From the NCBI GenBank assembly GCA_001051155.2, contig JYIP02000005.1:1922001-1986000 (forward strand): a DNA stretch of 64,000 nt, read 5' to 3'. Below are positions 33,176 to 45,806 of the stretch, one piece after another. The stretch is from Chrysoporthe austroafricana. Taxonomy: Eukaryota > Ascomycota > Sordariomycetes > Diaporthales > Cryphonectriaceae. Below the pieces are notes generated by a model. That model had not been told where the DNA came from, did not search any database, and saw only the letters and a list, made by a program, of their open reading frames with translations. Every line of letters begins with the position of its first letter. Within the stretch, counting starts at the first letter, position 1. The translations under genes and the position numbers were made by a program.

Positions 33176-36100
33176 TCATTGCTGGTGAAAGAAGCCACTC
33201 TGGCCCTGGTGAGGCGACCGTGAAAACGGCGAAACGGAGCCATGGTGACTGTACTGCTGTTGTTCTCCTCCGACACTGGGCGGGTTCAGCGCCGCGGTGT
33301 CGTAAATCTGGTTACCAGAGGCATCCTGCAACCCTAGGGCATTCATAAAGGCCGGGAAGCGCTCCATTTGTTGAGGCATGTTGATGTACGGCGAGTTTGG
33401 TAGGTATGATGAGCCTGTGGTCACAGGCAGATTCTGATATCCCGTCTGGGTCTGAAAACCAGACTGCATTCCCTGATGATGGAGACCGAGGTCCAAACCG
33501 CCAGGCTGCTGAAGCTCATGCATCGAGGGGTTGTAAAAGGACGAGAGCCCGGTTGGCGGGTTGTAGGTGTAGGAATGCTGTTGTGCGTTCGGATAAGCTA
33601 GGACACCCGGGTGTTGTGCCACGGCTGGCGACTGGCTAGGATTAGGCGACACGCTGAAAGGCTGCTGTTCCGACTTTGCTGGAGGGAACGTCCTGGGAGG
33701 TGGATCTTGTACGGGACTGATGATGCTGTCGGCATCCAGCTCTGTTCTGGATACGAGCCGCAGGATCGGCAGGCTCATGGTCTCCATGTGCTTTGCCAAG
33801 TGGACAGTGAGCTTCTTCCAGGTCTGCAGCGTCTTCCCGCAAAAGCGGCAGGGCTCATCTTGTGGTTTGTTCTGTGTCTCCGCATGACATTTCTCGACTT
33901 TCTGCCATGTGGGATCCTGTGCGCCTGCCCGCTTCACGGCCGCTTTCGTCTTCACCTTGGGCTCCTGAAACTTGTGCTCTCGGACCAGGTGTTGGAGAAA
34001 GTTGTCTCTGCGGTAGCAGATGTGCCGACAGTCGTCAACATCGCACGTCCACCATTCAAGGTGCTAATATAATTGTCAGTATGGTCCGCGCACCGTACAA
34101 GTATAATAAAGTTGCGATGTTGGGAGCAAGCATACCCGATGACCCTCGTTTTCGTGCCGCACCCAATCAGCTTTGCGCTTGAAGATCTTGGGCTCCCTGC
34201 ATCGGTCCCAGGTACAAGTAAAAGGCTGCACGTCTTCATGTACATGCTTGGTCCAGTCAGACGGCTTGGTAAACTTCTTCGTCGTGTAGCAGAGTTGGCA
34301 TTCGAATTCTGCTGGCAATGAGTTGGTAGGTGGCATAGGAATGTCCGTAGGGAAGCTCTCTGCCGTGATGGCACCTTCTAGGGGCATCACGTCTGCTTCT
34401 TCAGGCTCGTATGCCGTGCTCAGGGGATCCATGCCACGAGACTCTCCCTTCATGTCAAAGGGGATCGCTGACCCTCCGGATTCAATGCACATTTGTCCGG
34501 AGGGACAGCTGTGGGAAGCGGTATGTTGAAGGTGTCTGACCTTGCTGCTCAAGAGCGTCTTGTAGCGAATGAGCTGTTGGTGTGCAATACGGTCCACAAG
34601 GAAGGTGTTCTGTTCCGCCAGTCTCGGATTCATCTTCAGTATCTGCTGCTTAAAGCCAGCTAGGTTGGGTGTGATTTCGTCAATGATGTTGCTGCTTCCC
34701 GTCCTCACGTCACCCTCGTCGTACAGGTCGTCGTCCTCATCATCATCATCATCTAACTCGGGGGCGCCAGTGCCTCTCGCTAGTTGCGCGACGGGCGGGC
34801 CACCACTCTTTTTCCACATCCCAACTAGGTTGGGATGGGACTCTTCCTTCACTGTGGCGCCCTTGGGAAGATCGGACTTGCTTCTTGGTCGCCTCAGCAT
34901 GGTATTCCTCACCTGCAAATTGAAGGGGCTCTTCGGCGAGGTCACGTTGGTAATGGACCCACTTCGAGCATGTGTCGTACCAATAGCGGCAGCGCCTGTG
35001 GCCATAGATACGAGCGCGGTGTTGAGAGAAGGCGGCTGCTGCTTCTTGGTCCAACTCGAGGCACGAGGTGGCGGCGCGAGGGTATCGCGGCTTTCTCGCC
35101 GGGCTTCGGGGTCATGGTCGGCTGAGGTTTCATCCTCTGGGCCGGTGCGATGACGCTTTAGTAGCTGATTGCTAGGTTTCCTGACCAGTCCGCGGAGCTC
35201 TTTGAACAGGATACTGGGCTTTCTCTCTCGGCTGATAGAGAGCTTCTTCAAAAAGCTGCCGCTCGTGATGCCCTCCATATCTTCGATACTGGGTAGGCTT
35301 CGACGTCGCGTGCCCCATGTAGCAGCTCTCGACAGCACCGACCCCGTCTCCTGGCACATCTGATTGAAACGCGCGATTGCATCCGCTGAGGTCTCAGGCT
35401 GTTGTCGTTGTGCATCATCGTTCGTAATGCGATATACCGTGGGCGCGTCTGACCAAAGGCGGTGCTGTCGCATTAACTTAAAGTCTTCTTCCGTGAGGGG
35501 TCCACTTCCCTCCATGTAGTAGGTCTGGCCAGGCAGGGGCTTGTTTTCTGTCTGGCTGCCCAAAGGGATTTCTCCCGGGCTGATACCATCGTCTTGGACA
35601 GTCGAGGGATCGAAGGTTGGTTGGGCGGCCTCAAAAGACTGTCCGCCTTCGGTGGATGTCGTGATCCATCTATCCACGTCTTCGTTGCGCAGTGCGATTT
35701 TGCGGCGCGCCTCCATTTCATTGATACTAGCGCCCTCATTTGCAGGCCGGTTCTCCGGACCCCAGCCCTGGGGACCAGCTGAGGAGCCAGCAGCCCATAT
35801 TCCATGCTCGTCCCTGGCCACAGTCGACCGTTGATAAGAGGCCAAGACGAAACTGTCATCGGTACTCACGGCGCCGGCTCGTACAGTCAAGGGGCTTTCC
35901 GTGTCTGCGGGCAAGGAGTTGTCGGCATGAGACTGGTCCCGTCCCCACATCGAGACGGTGACGCGGGGGCTTGGGCTTGGCATGGGCGCTGTGGTAGATA
36001 CCATGTCTTCTTCACTTGGCAGCGGCTCGTCAGATTTGGAACTCAGCTGATGCGCGGACTGACGAAAAGAGGAGTCGGATCGGGCGAGCTTCGACGGGTT

Positions 36101-36676
36101 GAAGGGCGCTTGTGAGAAGGACTTGGGCGACGTCTGGCCCACGGCGGCCGAGGCGTCATGCCCAAGGGTTGGAGAGGTGTGTGCGGAGGGTGTTGTGGGA
36201 CCGGGGCTCAGAGGGTAGGTGAGAGGGTCGGGCGCATTGTGATCTGGGGCTGACGACGCAGTCTGAGGGCAGGACGGCTCGCTGTGATCGCTGGAATCCC
36301 CTATGGAGCCAATGGGACCCTCTAGGAAAGCGGGCGTGCTACCGTCGTCGTCGTTGAAGTCGACACCAAAGAACGGATCCACCTGTTCGCCGAGTTCACT
36401 GCAATAGGACTCGCTGAAGGCAGACAAAGAGTCTGCTGGTGTGCCGGCGTTGTTGAGTGAGGGGGATGCCGAGCTACTTTGGATATGAGAATAAGGCGAC
36501 AAAGTGTTGGTGGTGAAAGACGTCGTCGCAAATGAGGCCGCCGTCGTAGGCTGAGTCGCTGGATAGGTGTGATCAACGACTCCGTTGTCCGCGGCCGGCC
36601 ACGTCCTATCCCTGCTGTTGGCCTTTTCAAGCAGAGAGGGATGGATGCTGAATGTCGAAGACGACATTGTCTTCAT
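33176..36676 (-). CDS. C2H2 zinc-finger protein, Pezizomycotina type
   Basis: Probable nuclear regulator of unknown targets. Exons 36676-34136 and 34063-33176 (72-nt intron) give 1142 aa. The first 780 residues are mostly Ser/Pro/Thr-rich and disordered, with an acidic run (ELDDDDDEDDDLYDEGD) and basic stretches. The fingers are clustered: one begins CQLC near 792, a second CTWDRC near 820 with its His pair just before the splice site, a third CDVDDC after it (853-876), and a fourth CRFC about 919-939 with C-x2-C and H-x4-H spacing. The tail is rich in Gln, Pro, Tyr and Asn. Spacings in fingers 1-3 differ from classical TFIIIA type. Starts at 36676 (MKTMSSSTF) or three codons later are equivalent. 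I recognise the architecture but not a named orthologue. Confidence 0.85.
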
Positions 36677-39444
36677 GTGAGAGGAGGGGTGCCTTTGGGG
36701 CGCAGGCGTACTTAATGGAATCAGAGGGATGATGTTACCCAGGCGGGCATGTGAGATGCGTCAGTTAGTCACCTGGGGACAGGTCGGATAGACCTTGCTC
36801 ATAGCAGCCCAGCAACCGGATGGATGCGGCGGTGGGACGTCAGAAGAAGCTGGTCACAGTGGCTATAGGGCTTCGCATAAAGATAATGATCGGCTGACAG
36901 TGCACTTTGCAACGAGGGAGGGGTACAATCGTCGTCGTTTAACTCAACTTAACTTGAGAGATGCGCTCGCACTCAGAACAAGTCGCTTCGAAGAGGAATG
37001 GGCTGGAAGTTTGAGAGAGCCGGGGAGGCGAGACGGAACCAGGGTGGGATCTTTTGGGGGCGGCCTCGAGGCTTTCCTCGTGCCAGTATGACAAGACCAG
37101 GCGACCGCGCTTATTCAGAGCTGGCTGGTGTACCGAATTGCCAATCACGGCGGGCAGAGCGTGCGCCTACACCGACAGGGGCCGGGGGCTGAGCTGCAGA
37201 AGGAGGAGGATCAGGCTAAGCCTTCGAGACAAAATTTAAAGTTCTCTGCCCGGCCGACGGCATGCCTCGTAGAGACCAGATGTTCTGCATGATTTCTTCT
37301 TGGCGGTCGGGCGACCGAGAGAAAGAGATTGAGGGATTTCAACCCCGGCGCGAGTATCGAATGCCCTCGCTCCGGGGGCGAAGTGGACGAAAGCCAAGAA
37401 GAAGGGATTCGCCCGACTGCAGAGGCAGCTGCAGGTGATTTGCAGCGGGTCCACAAAAACCGTGCGCCCGGGACTGAGCTTCCTGGTATTCGCACCTCCG
37501 AGGCCGCGAAAAAAGGGCTGCCTGTCTCCGCAGGAAGCAAGACCTGCCAGGCTGCCATTGATTCCGGGGAGGACCAAGACCAATCCGGAGGCTGCGGCGG
37601 GGAAGGCGGGAGCATGTGGGCAAACTTGCATGCTACATTTCCCATGCCATGGCGCAGGCAGACTGTGGCTCCGTCAAGTTGGTGATTAAGACAGATGAGG
37701 CTTTCTGCTAGGCGTAATCCACAAGTCCCGCCTCGGAGCTCGCCGCAGTTCCTGTCAACAGCTCTCGAATGGTCTGCCGGATGATGGCATAGTAAAGATT
37801 TCTGAGCTATTATAGTTCGATCTCTTAGACGTTTCCTCGTGACACTAAGGTTGCACCCGTCCGTGATGGACGGGCATTGTTGACGGAAACCTCGAGAGGC
37901 AAGCCAGTCGTCCAGGCAGAGCCTGCGGCGTTAGGATGGAGACTCGAGCGCGGCAAGAGACATCTTCGTCTGCGCACGACATGTGATAACATTCAATCAA
38001 TCCTTGAACTCAGAAGTGACCCTGAAGTGTCGATTCAACCATGCATGAACCTAATCTGGCAGGAAGTCAACTACTCAGCTCCACCCGGAAGCACTTCCGT
38101 TAGGAATCTCTCATCGCCAGGTTTGGTGGCGGCGCGGTGCTTCGTGTGGTTTGCATAGCCCCCGAGACATTGTGGCACGGATGCAGGAAGTCGGGCCTTC
38201 ATGCATCGCCTGTATGCAACTGGCAACCTGCTTGCTGTAATTGCTGACAGGTCTCAAGGCTGGTCTGCCTGTCGCTAGGTAGACTGAGACGATTGTGCTC
38301 GACCCAGATGACGGGAACGGGCCGTCGAGAATGGGTCCTCGACTCGAGTGAAGACGCAGTCCATGTCTTCTACCACCCTGCTGAGTCATCTGTCAGATCT
38401 GTCCATCATCGAGGGAGCCCCGCTATTCGAGTTCCGAGGCAAGATCAGCCCAATGGTGCGAGGCTGGATAGAAGCTCTGACAAGCCTCCACACTACATCA
38501 TTGCAGAAGCCTTTCGCAAGCTTGCAGCTCCAGACTCGCCTGATCAATCCAACGCACAATCCGAAACATATTCAAGATGGTGAGAGACCCATATATGCAG
38601 TTGTTGAATAGCAGCCGAGCTAATGATCTGGCATAGGGCCTCGAGACTCCTTCATACGTCCTGGCGGCTTTGACGGTGAGTGAAGGCTGATGGTCGCAAA
38701 GTCTTGTGACGCCGATGCCGCGACATGAAGTCGACAAGCCTCAGCGCCACATCGCCAACACTCTTGTCCACCTAGCAGAGCACGGACTGACCGAGATTCT
38801 TCTTACCAGGCCTCCGGGGGCATCTTGGGATATGCACGAACTCGGTCATTGCCCTCGATCATTGCCGGATGCTCCGTCGGCCTTCTTTGTGAGCCCAGAC
38901 CGTTTCTCCGTATGACATTTCCACAGGGCACATTGGTCTAATAGACACAGATGCTTTGGGTGGGTATCGGATTCAGAATAGCGAGCCTTATGGCATTGAG
39001 TTGAGCCTGCTGGCCTCCGTTGTGCTGGGAGGGTCGGCCATTCCACGGGCCATCAGACTGCGGAAAACGGTGCCCATGGTCTTGTCTGTACTGGCAACCT
39101 TCGGAATGGTGCTTTTTGGAAACGGCGTGTATCAACGTAGCCCGCAGTAGTCGGCAGACCGTCGAGCGGGCTCCGTATGAAGCTGTGCTGCGGGCCAGAT
39201 CACGGAGCGTAGGCTTCGTTAACACAACTCATGCTCTTCCCAGACAGCAGGCCGCATGGGATCTCTTTTGAGACCAGAGAGCACTCATGTAGCTCCCTCA
39301 CCCCAATGCCGAGAATGTCCCTTTTGGGGAGCCACTTGCTCATTGTAGGACTGCCAACGCCACATCCCCTCTTTCAATGTAGCCAAATTACGTATCGGGA
39401 TTTGTGTCGTTGGTACTCATGTGCGGGCTCAGGGTGGCGCCGAA
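36677..39444. other. 2.8-kb gap between the zinc-finger gene and CMC2
   Basis: Holds the promoter of the zinc-finger gene on its left and the 3' UTR of CMC2 on its right. Short frames near 37.3 kb and 38.35 kb were examined; none joins to a motif-bearing exon. No RNA gene recognised. Confidence 0.45.
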
Positions 39445-39756
39445 TTAGGAGTTCTCGTCGATTTCCTTCCACTTTTGTCTAATGGCATCCTTCTTCTCTT
39501 GAGACCTGCTCCGGTTGTTGTCCTGGCGTTTCCTCCTCTCTGCACGCAGACAGGCGCTCAAGGCCTCCTTCGCGCTGTTGCACATTCCCATCGACTTCCA
39601 GAGGAATCCGCGATCATGACACTCCTCGAGAGCCGTCATGAGGTCCTCGCAGGCTGGGTGGTGGCGTGATCGTTAGCAAGGAGGAGCACAGGAAAATGGA
39701 GGTGAGGTTTGAAATGCCATACCAGTGTTGTCCTTTGTGTGCAGATGAGGATGCAT
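39445..39756 (-). CDS. CMC2: COX assembly mitochondrial protein CMC2 (twin CX9C)
   Basis: Small intermembrane-space protein needed for cytochrome c oxidase assembly, imported by the Mia40 route. Exons 39756-39723 and 39653-39445 (69-nt intron, GTATGG donor, CAG acceptor) give 80 aa. The N-terminus MHPHLHTKDN is the CMC2 signature. Two CX9C motifs are intact: CEDLMTALEEC and CNSAKEALSAC, with a CLRAERRKR-like basic helix after them. The two-exon structure is required, because the first Cys motif starts right at the acceptor. Divergent from prefoldin subunit 2, with start codons 299 nt apart. Confidence 0.9.
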
Positions 39757-40055
39757 CCTGCAGGCGACTGATTAGGGGCACGAATGGTGTTGCAGGCTGG
39801 AGATGCTTGGTTGAAGAAGTCGTGGCTGTGGAAAGTTTTCAGTCACCAATGGCGGCAGTTTTCCGGGCGGCGGCAACGGTGCGGAGCTATGACCACCTTC
39901 CTCAGATCGCTGCTCCCAACTCGACATTCCAGATCAACTTTGCCTCAGCACAGCCAACCCTTAACGCATCTTTACAGCGACGTTTGGTGAAGTGAAAGCG
40001 ATCTTCATATCCAGGGCCTTGTATTCTTTTCTGTGATAGGCACAAACATCCAGCC
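39757..40055. promoter_or_regulatory. Compact bidirectional promoter, CMC2 / prefoldin 2
   Basis: 299 nt separate the two start codons. A CCAAT box followed by GGCGG lies at 39846-39850. The factor that would bind it (the HAP complex) has a subunit encoded at 44800, but use of the site is inference. Confidence 0.5.
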
Positions 40056-40695
40056 ATGGCATCACAAACAGCAGCTGCGAAGAAGCAGCAGGGTGAGTCT
40101 TCATCTCACTGCTCACGAGGCATCAATCGCTGACAGGAGATTCCAGATCTTCAGATGCAGTACAGCTCATTCAAAAACACTATTCAGCAACTTGCTCAAA
40201 AGGTCGGTGATGTTGAGCAGGAGAAAGACGAACATACGTACGTCCCGATGTCCTGTTCTCAATTACTTCATATGAGACCTGCTACAACGCACCCCCTCCT
40301 CCGACCATGTCGGACGAGCGAACTGCAGCATCACATGGAAGATCATGCTCTCCAACACTGTCGCTGCTCATCGACTAACCGGATTCTCATCAGAGCCGTC
40401 TTAGCGACACTGGAACCTTTGGCTGGGGACCGTAAGTGCTTCCGCATGATCAACGGTGTCCTCGTCGAGATGACGATCAAGGACGTGCTCCCGTCGCTGA
40501 AGATGAACACCGAGGGCCTGAAAAAGGTAGAGAAGGACCTCAAGGAGCAATTGATCGCCAAGCAGAAAGAGTTGGACGACTGGAAGGTGAGTTAGGCTCG
40601 CCGCTGGAGCTGCCGCGCCCTCCGGCTTGCGACGTGTTGACTGACTGAATGCCTACGAACTACAGAAGAAGAACAATGTGCAGGTGGTTCAATAA
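40056..40695 (+). CDS. GIM4: Prefoldin subunit 2 (GIM4)
   Basis: Beta-type subunit of the hexameric prefoldin co-chaperone, which delivers nascent actin and tubulin to CCT in the cytosol. Exons 40056-40092, 40147-40237, 40394-40586 and 40666-40695; introns 54, 156 and 79 nt; product 116 aa, normal for the family. Seen: the N-terminal coiled coil (QMQYSSFKNTIQQLAQKVGD), the beta-hairpin region LATLEPLAGDRKCFRMINGV, LVEMTIKDVLPSL, then the C-terminal coiled coil to KKKNNVQVVQ. The last exon codes for only nine residues. Confidence 0.93.
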
Positions 40696-43600
40696 CGCTC
40701 CAACACTGAGGCTTGGGCCGGGCAGGACTCTACGAGGCCAGGCGTCACGATCCTAGGAGCTCGGAATGATGACATCCAACAGCGGTGACATTGCAGGGGC
40801 ACCATCGGAAAAGCATCTCGAGAATCGGACAGTGGGGTGACGTGTGCCATACGGGTGCTGTCGTGATTCCCCGGCCCAGCATGAGGCCCAAAAATGAGGC
40901 TCCCGGACGCAGGGGAGTCCTGCGCTGCAGATGTCCGCAGATGGGCGATGAAAGTCTCGATCTAGCTGAGAATGCATGGACAAGTCATAGGCCTACATAT
41001 GCAGGTGCCTAAGAGATCGGTCGATGGGGAGGATGGTGTGGTGGTGCGTTGTCCCAATGACCCCATCGCTAGGGGAGGCAGGCGGCAACGGCGTCTTCCT
41101 GCCCAACCGGCATTCGGGGTCGATTTTGAGGCTGTTGAGCTCCGATAGGTTACCGATACTCCGTAAGACCATCATAGGCCGGATTATGTGGCCGCAGGTT
41201 GTCGAAGCGCCTACATGTCATAGCAGTAAGCACCGAGGGCCCTGCATGCTGCGCTCGTCTGGTGTGAAGGTTTGGAGCGAGCTGAAGTCATCGTTTTTGG
41301 CCTCGCTTCCTCGTGGAGGCCAGAACAAGGCCCATAATAGCGACTGCCGACCTTCTGCTGTCCACATTGATGGGTCGCCTTGCAGATAGATCCCTGTGCT
41401 TGCATGCTTGGCTGCTCTTATGATATAGTGCAGACCAGTTTTATTTTTAATCTTGTGTCTTTTAAATTTTCTCCTCATTCAAGTGCTCTAGGGGCGATGC
41501 CAGCTCTCACCATCACCCCATCTTCATGAGAGAGTGTGACTACCAACACGTTAACGACCAGGGGTCTCCAAGATGCTGGTCCATGGGATGCATGCAGGCC
41601 AGACTCGATTTCAACAGAATACTGTGTATACTAAGTATTCTCTCAACATCTGGCCACGCGGCCCATCACAGGGAAAGTAATCCCTCAGCACCGCCGATCA
41701 AGGATTTGATGGATGCATCTGAGTTGTCGTTGAGACAGTGCAAGGCAGTATGTGACTGCAGTGCATGTGAGGAGTAGACATCGGCATGCAGCCACGCAAT
41801 ATGACGAACTGCCCACCCTCCACCCCAATGTCCAGTGGATCGGAAGGCAAGCCCGGGGTTGTAACCGACCACTTATACTACTTAACCTGTCAGGAATCAT
41901 ACGTCGCATCTTCCAATGAGAAGAGTCCGAGGCGGCAGAATTTTCTCATTGGCTGCGCACCAGCACAGGCGAGATGGCACAGGCCCAGCCTTGCGTGTTG
42001 CATGCGCCCTTTCACAGGGCGAGCTTACGCTCACGTCGCCTGTGGCTTGGGAACCAACCATCAAGGAGCTTGTCATACTCGTCCTCAACCTTCCCGTCCG
42101 GCGGGTCGGTGAAGAGCAGGAGACGAATTGTCAAATGAAGAGACGACCTGGCCCTCCAAATCTCCTGCGGACCGGGAACTGCCCATGCTCCGTCAGGAAC
42201 ACAAGGGTCGATACGACTTTATACAGGGCGACTTTGGGCGACCAATTTCCCTTGTCAGAAATTCGTATAACCACCAGAGCATAGCTCAGATATTTTAGTC
42301 CGCAGCAGGGGGTCTCATGAGACTCTTCTGGGACTGACGTATCGCCGAGACAGGCGGTTCCCTGAAGTCTACCATCTCTATGGACGACATCGACTTTAAC
42401 ATGCTACCTATAGGGGAGTGATGGGTCGATGGGCACTGATGAAGCATAATCTTTTGGGCAGCAAGGAGCCGAAGGTGTGACACTATCACCGTTCCCAAAA
42501 CCAAGATCCGGTGCTGCTTTGCTTAAGCGGTGAGACGTGCCAAGTATCTCGGTGACGGATAGTGGTCGTCACATCCCTAGAAGCAACCGGTCGATGTCAT
42601 TGTGGATAATGAAATGGCGGTATACCGTACTCAGACCTCCAGTACCGGTCCGGAAGGGTGGTATGCTTTCGACTGCTGGGCGATCCTCCGGGTTAATTCA
42701 GGTCACTTGTGCTGTAAATAGCTTCAGCAGCGTAGTAGCCCCCCTCCCGGCGGCCTTGTCCTCTGGGTGCACCCACACCTCAGGGCTGCAGTCAGCAACC
42801 GGCAGAGACTGGAACCCCGAGGTGGGAAATATTGCATGCGTGCCGGTTCCTCGTGATGGTACCCCAGAGGGCAGACCCAAAGCCTGGGAGATGCCACCGG
42901 ATGTGTCCCAAGAGCGGCACGTTTCGTTTTGAAACATTGGGGCGATGAGCCCAGCGGGCACATAGAGTTATCGATATAAAGTTTTTGGTGGGACGAAGTA
43001 CCTACCATGGTACGGTGGTCAGTGCTTCGCACTATGTACTCTGGCGCCCGGTGTTGGCTGTTAGCGATGGGACGGCAGCGGGGGCAGGTTGCTGAGCATG
43101 GTAGAGTATGGTAGGCCATGGTAGGCTATGGTAGGCTATGGTCCTTGCATGCAACCCACCCATTGGGCTAGCTCTCCCACGCGCCGTGGCAGCTGCCACT
43201 GCAGCAGCAGTGCTGAGGTGCCAGAGTCAGCGCCCCGCGTTCCGCTCCGCCGAGTGCCTGGCACCTGGGCAGGTGGTGCCAGGCGTCTGGGGGAGGACCA
43301 GGTGCCCCTCCACTTCCCAGTTCGCAGCAGCTTTCCAGGCCTGGTCCGCGATCCGCCCTCGCGCATCTCGCCCATCCTCCACCGACCGAGACCAACCCAG
43401 GTCTTTCTTCCTGCAACAAACCCCACGCTACTCCAGCTCAGCTCTCCCGCATAGCGTGCGCTATATCGGCCAGCTCAGGCTTCATCTCTCGACAGGGACT
43501 CGACCTGCCCGACCCGACCGCGACCGGCCGCGTTTGAGGCTGCAGTGGGCTGATTGGGCCGAACAACAACAGCAGCCGGCGGTAGGGCGCGCGGGCGCTG

Positions 43601-44799
43601 GCATAGTCACGCGAAAAGCAAAAGCAAAAGCAACAGCTCAGACACGCGCTCTGCAAGGGCCCCCTTCTCCGCGAGGCAACGCAAGCCAGAACGGAGCCCC
43701 AAGGAGGCCTGACCCTGTCTCCTGTCCTCACTCCCGCCGTCGCTGTCCACCGTCCTAAGGTTTCTCCGCGACGAGCCTACTTGGGCACGCATGCCCACCC
43801 CCAGGCGTGTCACGCACCACGGTCCTATCCTGAACTCTGTATCTCGGCACGGGCACGGCAGTGCACGGCACTGTACTCTACCGCACAAGCCACAGTCCTG
43901 CGCCGGGTCGCCTCGTTTCCTCTAGGCTCCGAGGGACGGCTTCTGGTTGGTGCGCACACCTGGCTCCTGCTCTGGCCTGCGGCTCTCCGCCCAGCCAGCC
44001 CTCCTGTTCGTCGCCGCGCCGGCAGAGGATTCTATCTCTGACGCGATTTTGCAGCTTTCCCACGAGGCACCCAGGTCCCGTTCATCCTCAGCCAATCTTT
44101 TCTGCTCCGGCCTGTCCGCTCGGCATCGCCTGGCCGTACCTCGCATGCCACCCGGGAAGTACACTTTCTGACTGCCACCCAAGCAAGGCACGCGGCATTG
44201 CGCCAACCAGCTTCGATCCATACTCCCAGCCAGTGTCACCGGCAGCCGGAAGGACGAGACCCCGAGCCTGTCATCGGGACGACAACCTGACGGTGACGCC
44301 CACTCCCCAGCCAGCCAGCCCCAGGAGGCAGCTACAGACATATTATTATTATTCCTCCAAGGGCCTGGCGTCGTCCAGCCATCCACCAGGGACGCGGCCA
44401 AGACAGCGGCCTGCAGCAGGGCGGTCCCGGCACTACTTCGCAGCTACGAAGCTATTCGAGCACTAGGCGGCCACTGAGCAGTGGGGCCCGCATTGATCCC
44501 CCCCCCCACACCCCTCTGCGCGCGCGCCGCTCAGCAGTCTCTTAGTCCAAACGACGTTGTCACTGCCTCATCCCTCTCCCCTTGGGGAAAGTACTGGCAG
44601 AGGAAGTAGCTCTGCCACGCCCTGAGGCACCATTGACGCATCTCTGCAGCCTTAAAGCAGGCCCAAAAAAGTTGCAAGCCTCGCTACCCTGCAACGTGTC
44701 AGGGTATCAGGAACACATCACCTTCGCCCCGGCATCTTGTGCGAGGCACCCAAACCAAGGAATTTTCAAGAAGTCCGCACCCGCTGCAGGTAGCCAAAT
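40696..44799. other. 4.1-kb gap ending in the HapC leader
   Basis: From 40.7 to about 43.0 kb the sequence is of mixed composition with no convincing exon. From about 43.1 kb the plus strand is C/T-rich with many overlapping open frames but no motif; this probably includes the promoter and long 5' leader of HapC. A period-10 tandem repeat sits at 43096-43142. Confidence 0.45.
43096..43142. repeat. Period-10 tandem repeat
   Basis: Four to five copies of GTAGGCTATG, two identical and the others one or two changes away, so the core ATGGTAG recurs every 10 nt, about one helical turn. It lies about 1.66 kb upstream of the HapC start codon. Confidence 0.9.
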
Positions 44800-45806
44800 A
44801 TGTCGGATTCCCCCCAATCCCCTCCTAAGGAGGTCGAACAAGGTGTACAGTCACCAGACGACGAAGCACAAATGAACGATCCTCAAGACCCACAGGCCGC
44901 CGGCCTTGCCTATGAATTCGAGGTCAAGGAACAAGACCGGTGGCTACCGATAGCGAATGGTGCGTCTGGTCCCCTTCTCTGCTCCATCGTCATTCGCGAG
45001 GGTGTGCGCTGCTTTGCTCGTCTCCGGTCTGCGCTTGGATGACCAAAGGCCCGCGACCGCACCGGGTGAATGGCATACTTCTGCTCTGCCTCCAGGCAGG
45101 AAAGCTCGCCTATCTACTCGTCCATGTCCCACGACTCGCCCCCAGGGTCGCCGGGAGCGGCTCGTCCTTCCTCCTCCAAGGCCGACAAATATGACCAGTA
45201 CGATGCTAACATACGCAATTTCGCGCCAGTCGCCCGCATCATGAAGAATGCGCTTCCGGAGAACGCAAAGATCGCCAAGGAGGCCAAGGAGTGTATGCAG
45301 GAGTGCGTGAGCGAGTTCATCTCTTTTATAACCAGTGAGGGTGAGTCTGAGTCTATCCGCCCCGTCAGATGAGCGAGCGCTGAGGCTAACATCGCACAGC
45401 CTCGGAAAAGTGTCATCAGGAGAAGAGGAAGACTGTCAACGGCGAAGACATTCTGTTTGCGATGACCTCGCTGGGATTCGAGAACTACTCCGAGGCGCTG
45501 AAGATCTATCTGTCCAAGTACCGTGAAGTAGGTCTTGCCATAACGTCCAGTCTGTGTAAACGTAGGGGTTGGAAGCCCACTGACCACTTCTAATAGCAAT
45601 CTCAGTCGAACAGGAATGAGAACCAGCAAACCCGTCCAGGTAGTCAAGGTGGCTACGGTGGCCAAGGAGGCGCGGCTGTGCCCCCAAGCGCTGGCTCATC
45701 GAGCTTCCAAGCTAGCGAGCTGACCGGCCAGGGTTCTGAAGGAGCAGATGCCAACTACATGTACGCCCAACCAGGAAATGGAACTGGTACCGGAGAAGGG
45801 TACTAG
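44800..45806 (+). CDS. hapC: CCAAT-binding factor subunit HapC / HAP3 / NF-YB
   Basis: Histone-fold subunit that pairs with HapE (NF-YC) and with HapB binds CCAAT boxes; in fungi it governs respiration, iron and redox responses. Exons 44800-44959, 45230-45340, 45400-45527 and 45597-45806 give 202 aa. The conserved core spans about residues 42-133: [20 protein letters not shown] across intron 1, then [39 protein letters not shown] and [11 protein letters not shown]. The tail is rich in Gly, Gln and Ser. Intron 1 is 270 nt, against 59-69 nt for the others, and ends with CTAAC 15 nt before CCAG. Its last 160 nt are open in frame with exon 2. Confidence 0.95.

Noticed and set aside
38348..38611. 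87-residue frame with some protein-like character
   Set aside because: No family motif and no neighbouring exon that extends it; too short to support alone.
43138..44466. Several overlapping 100-200 residue frames upstream of HapC
   Set aside because: C/T-rich leader-like sequence; frames overlap and none looks like protein.
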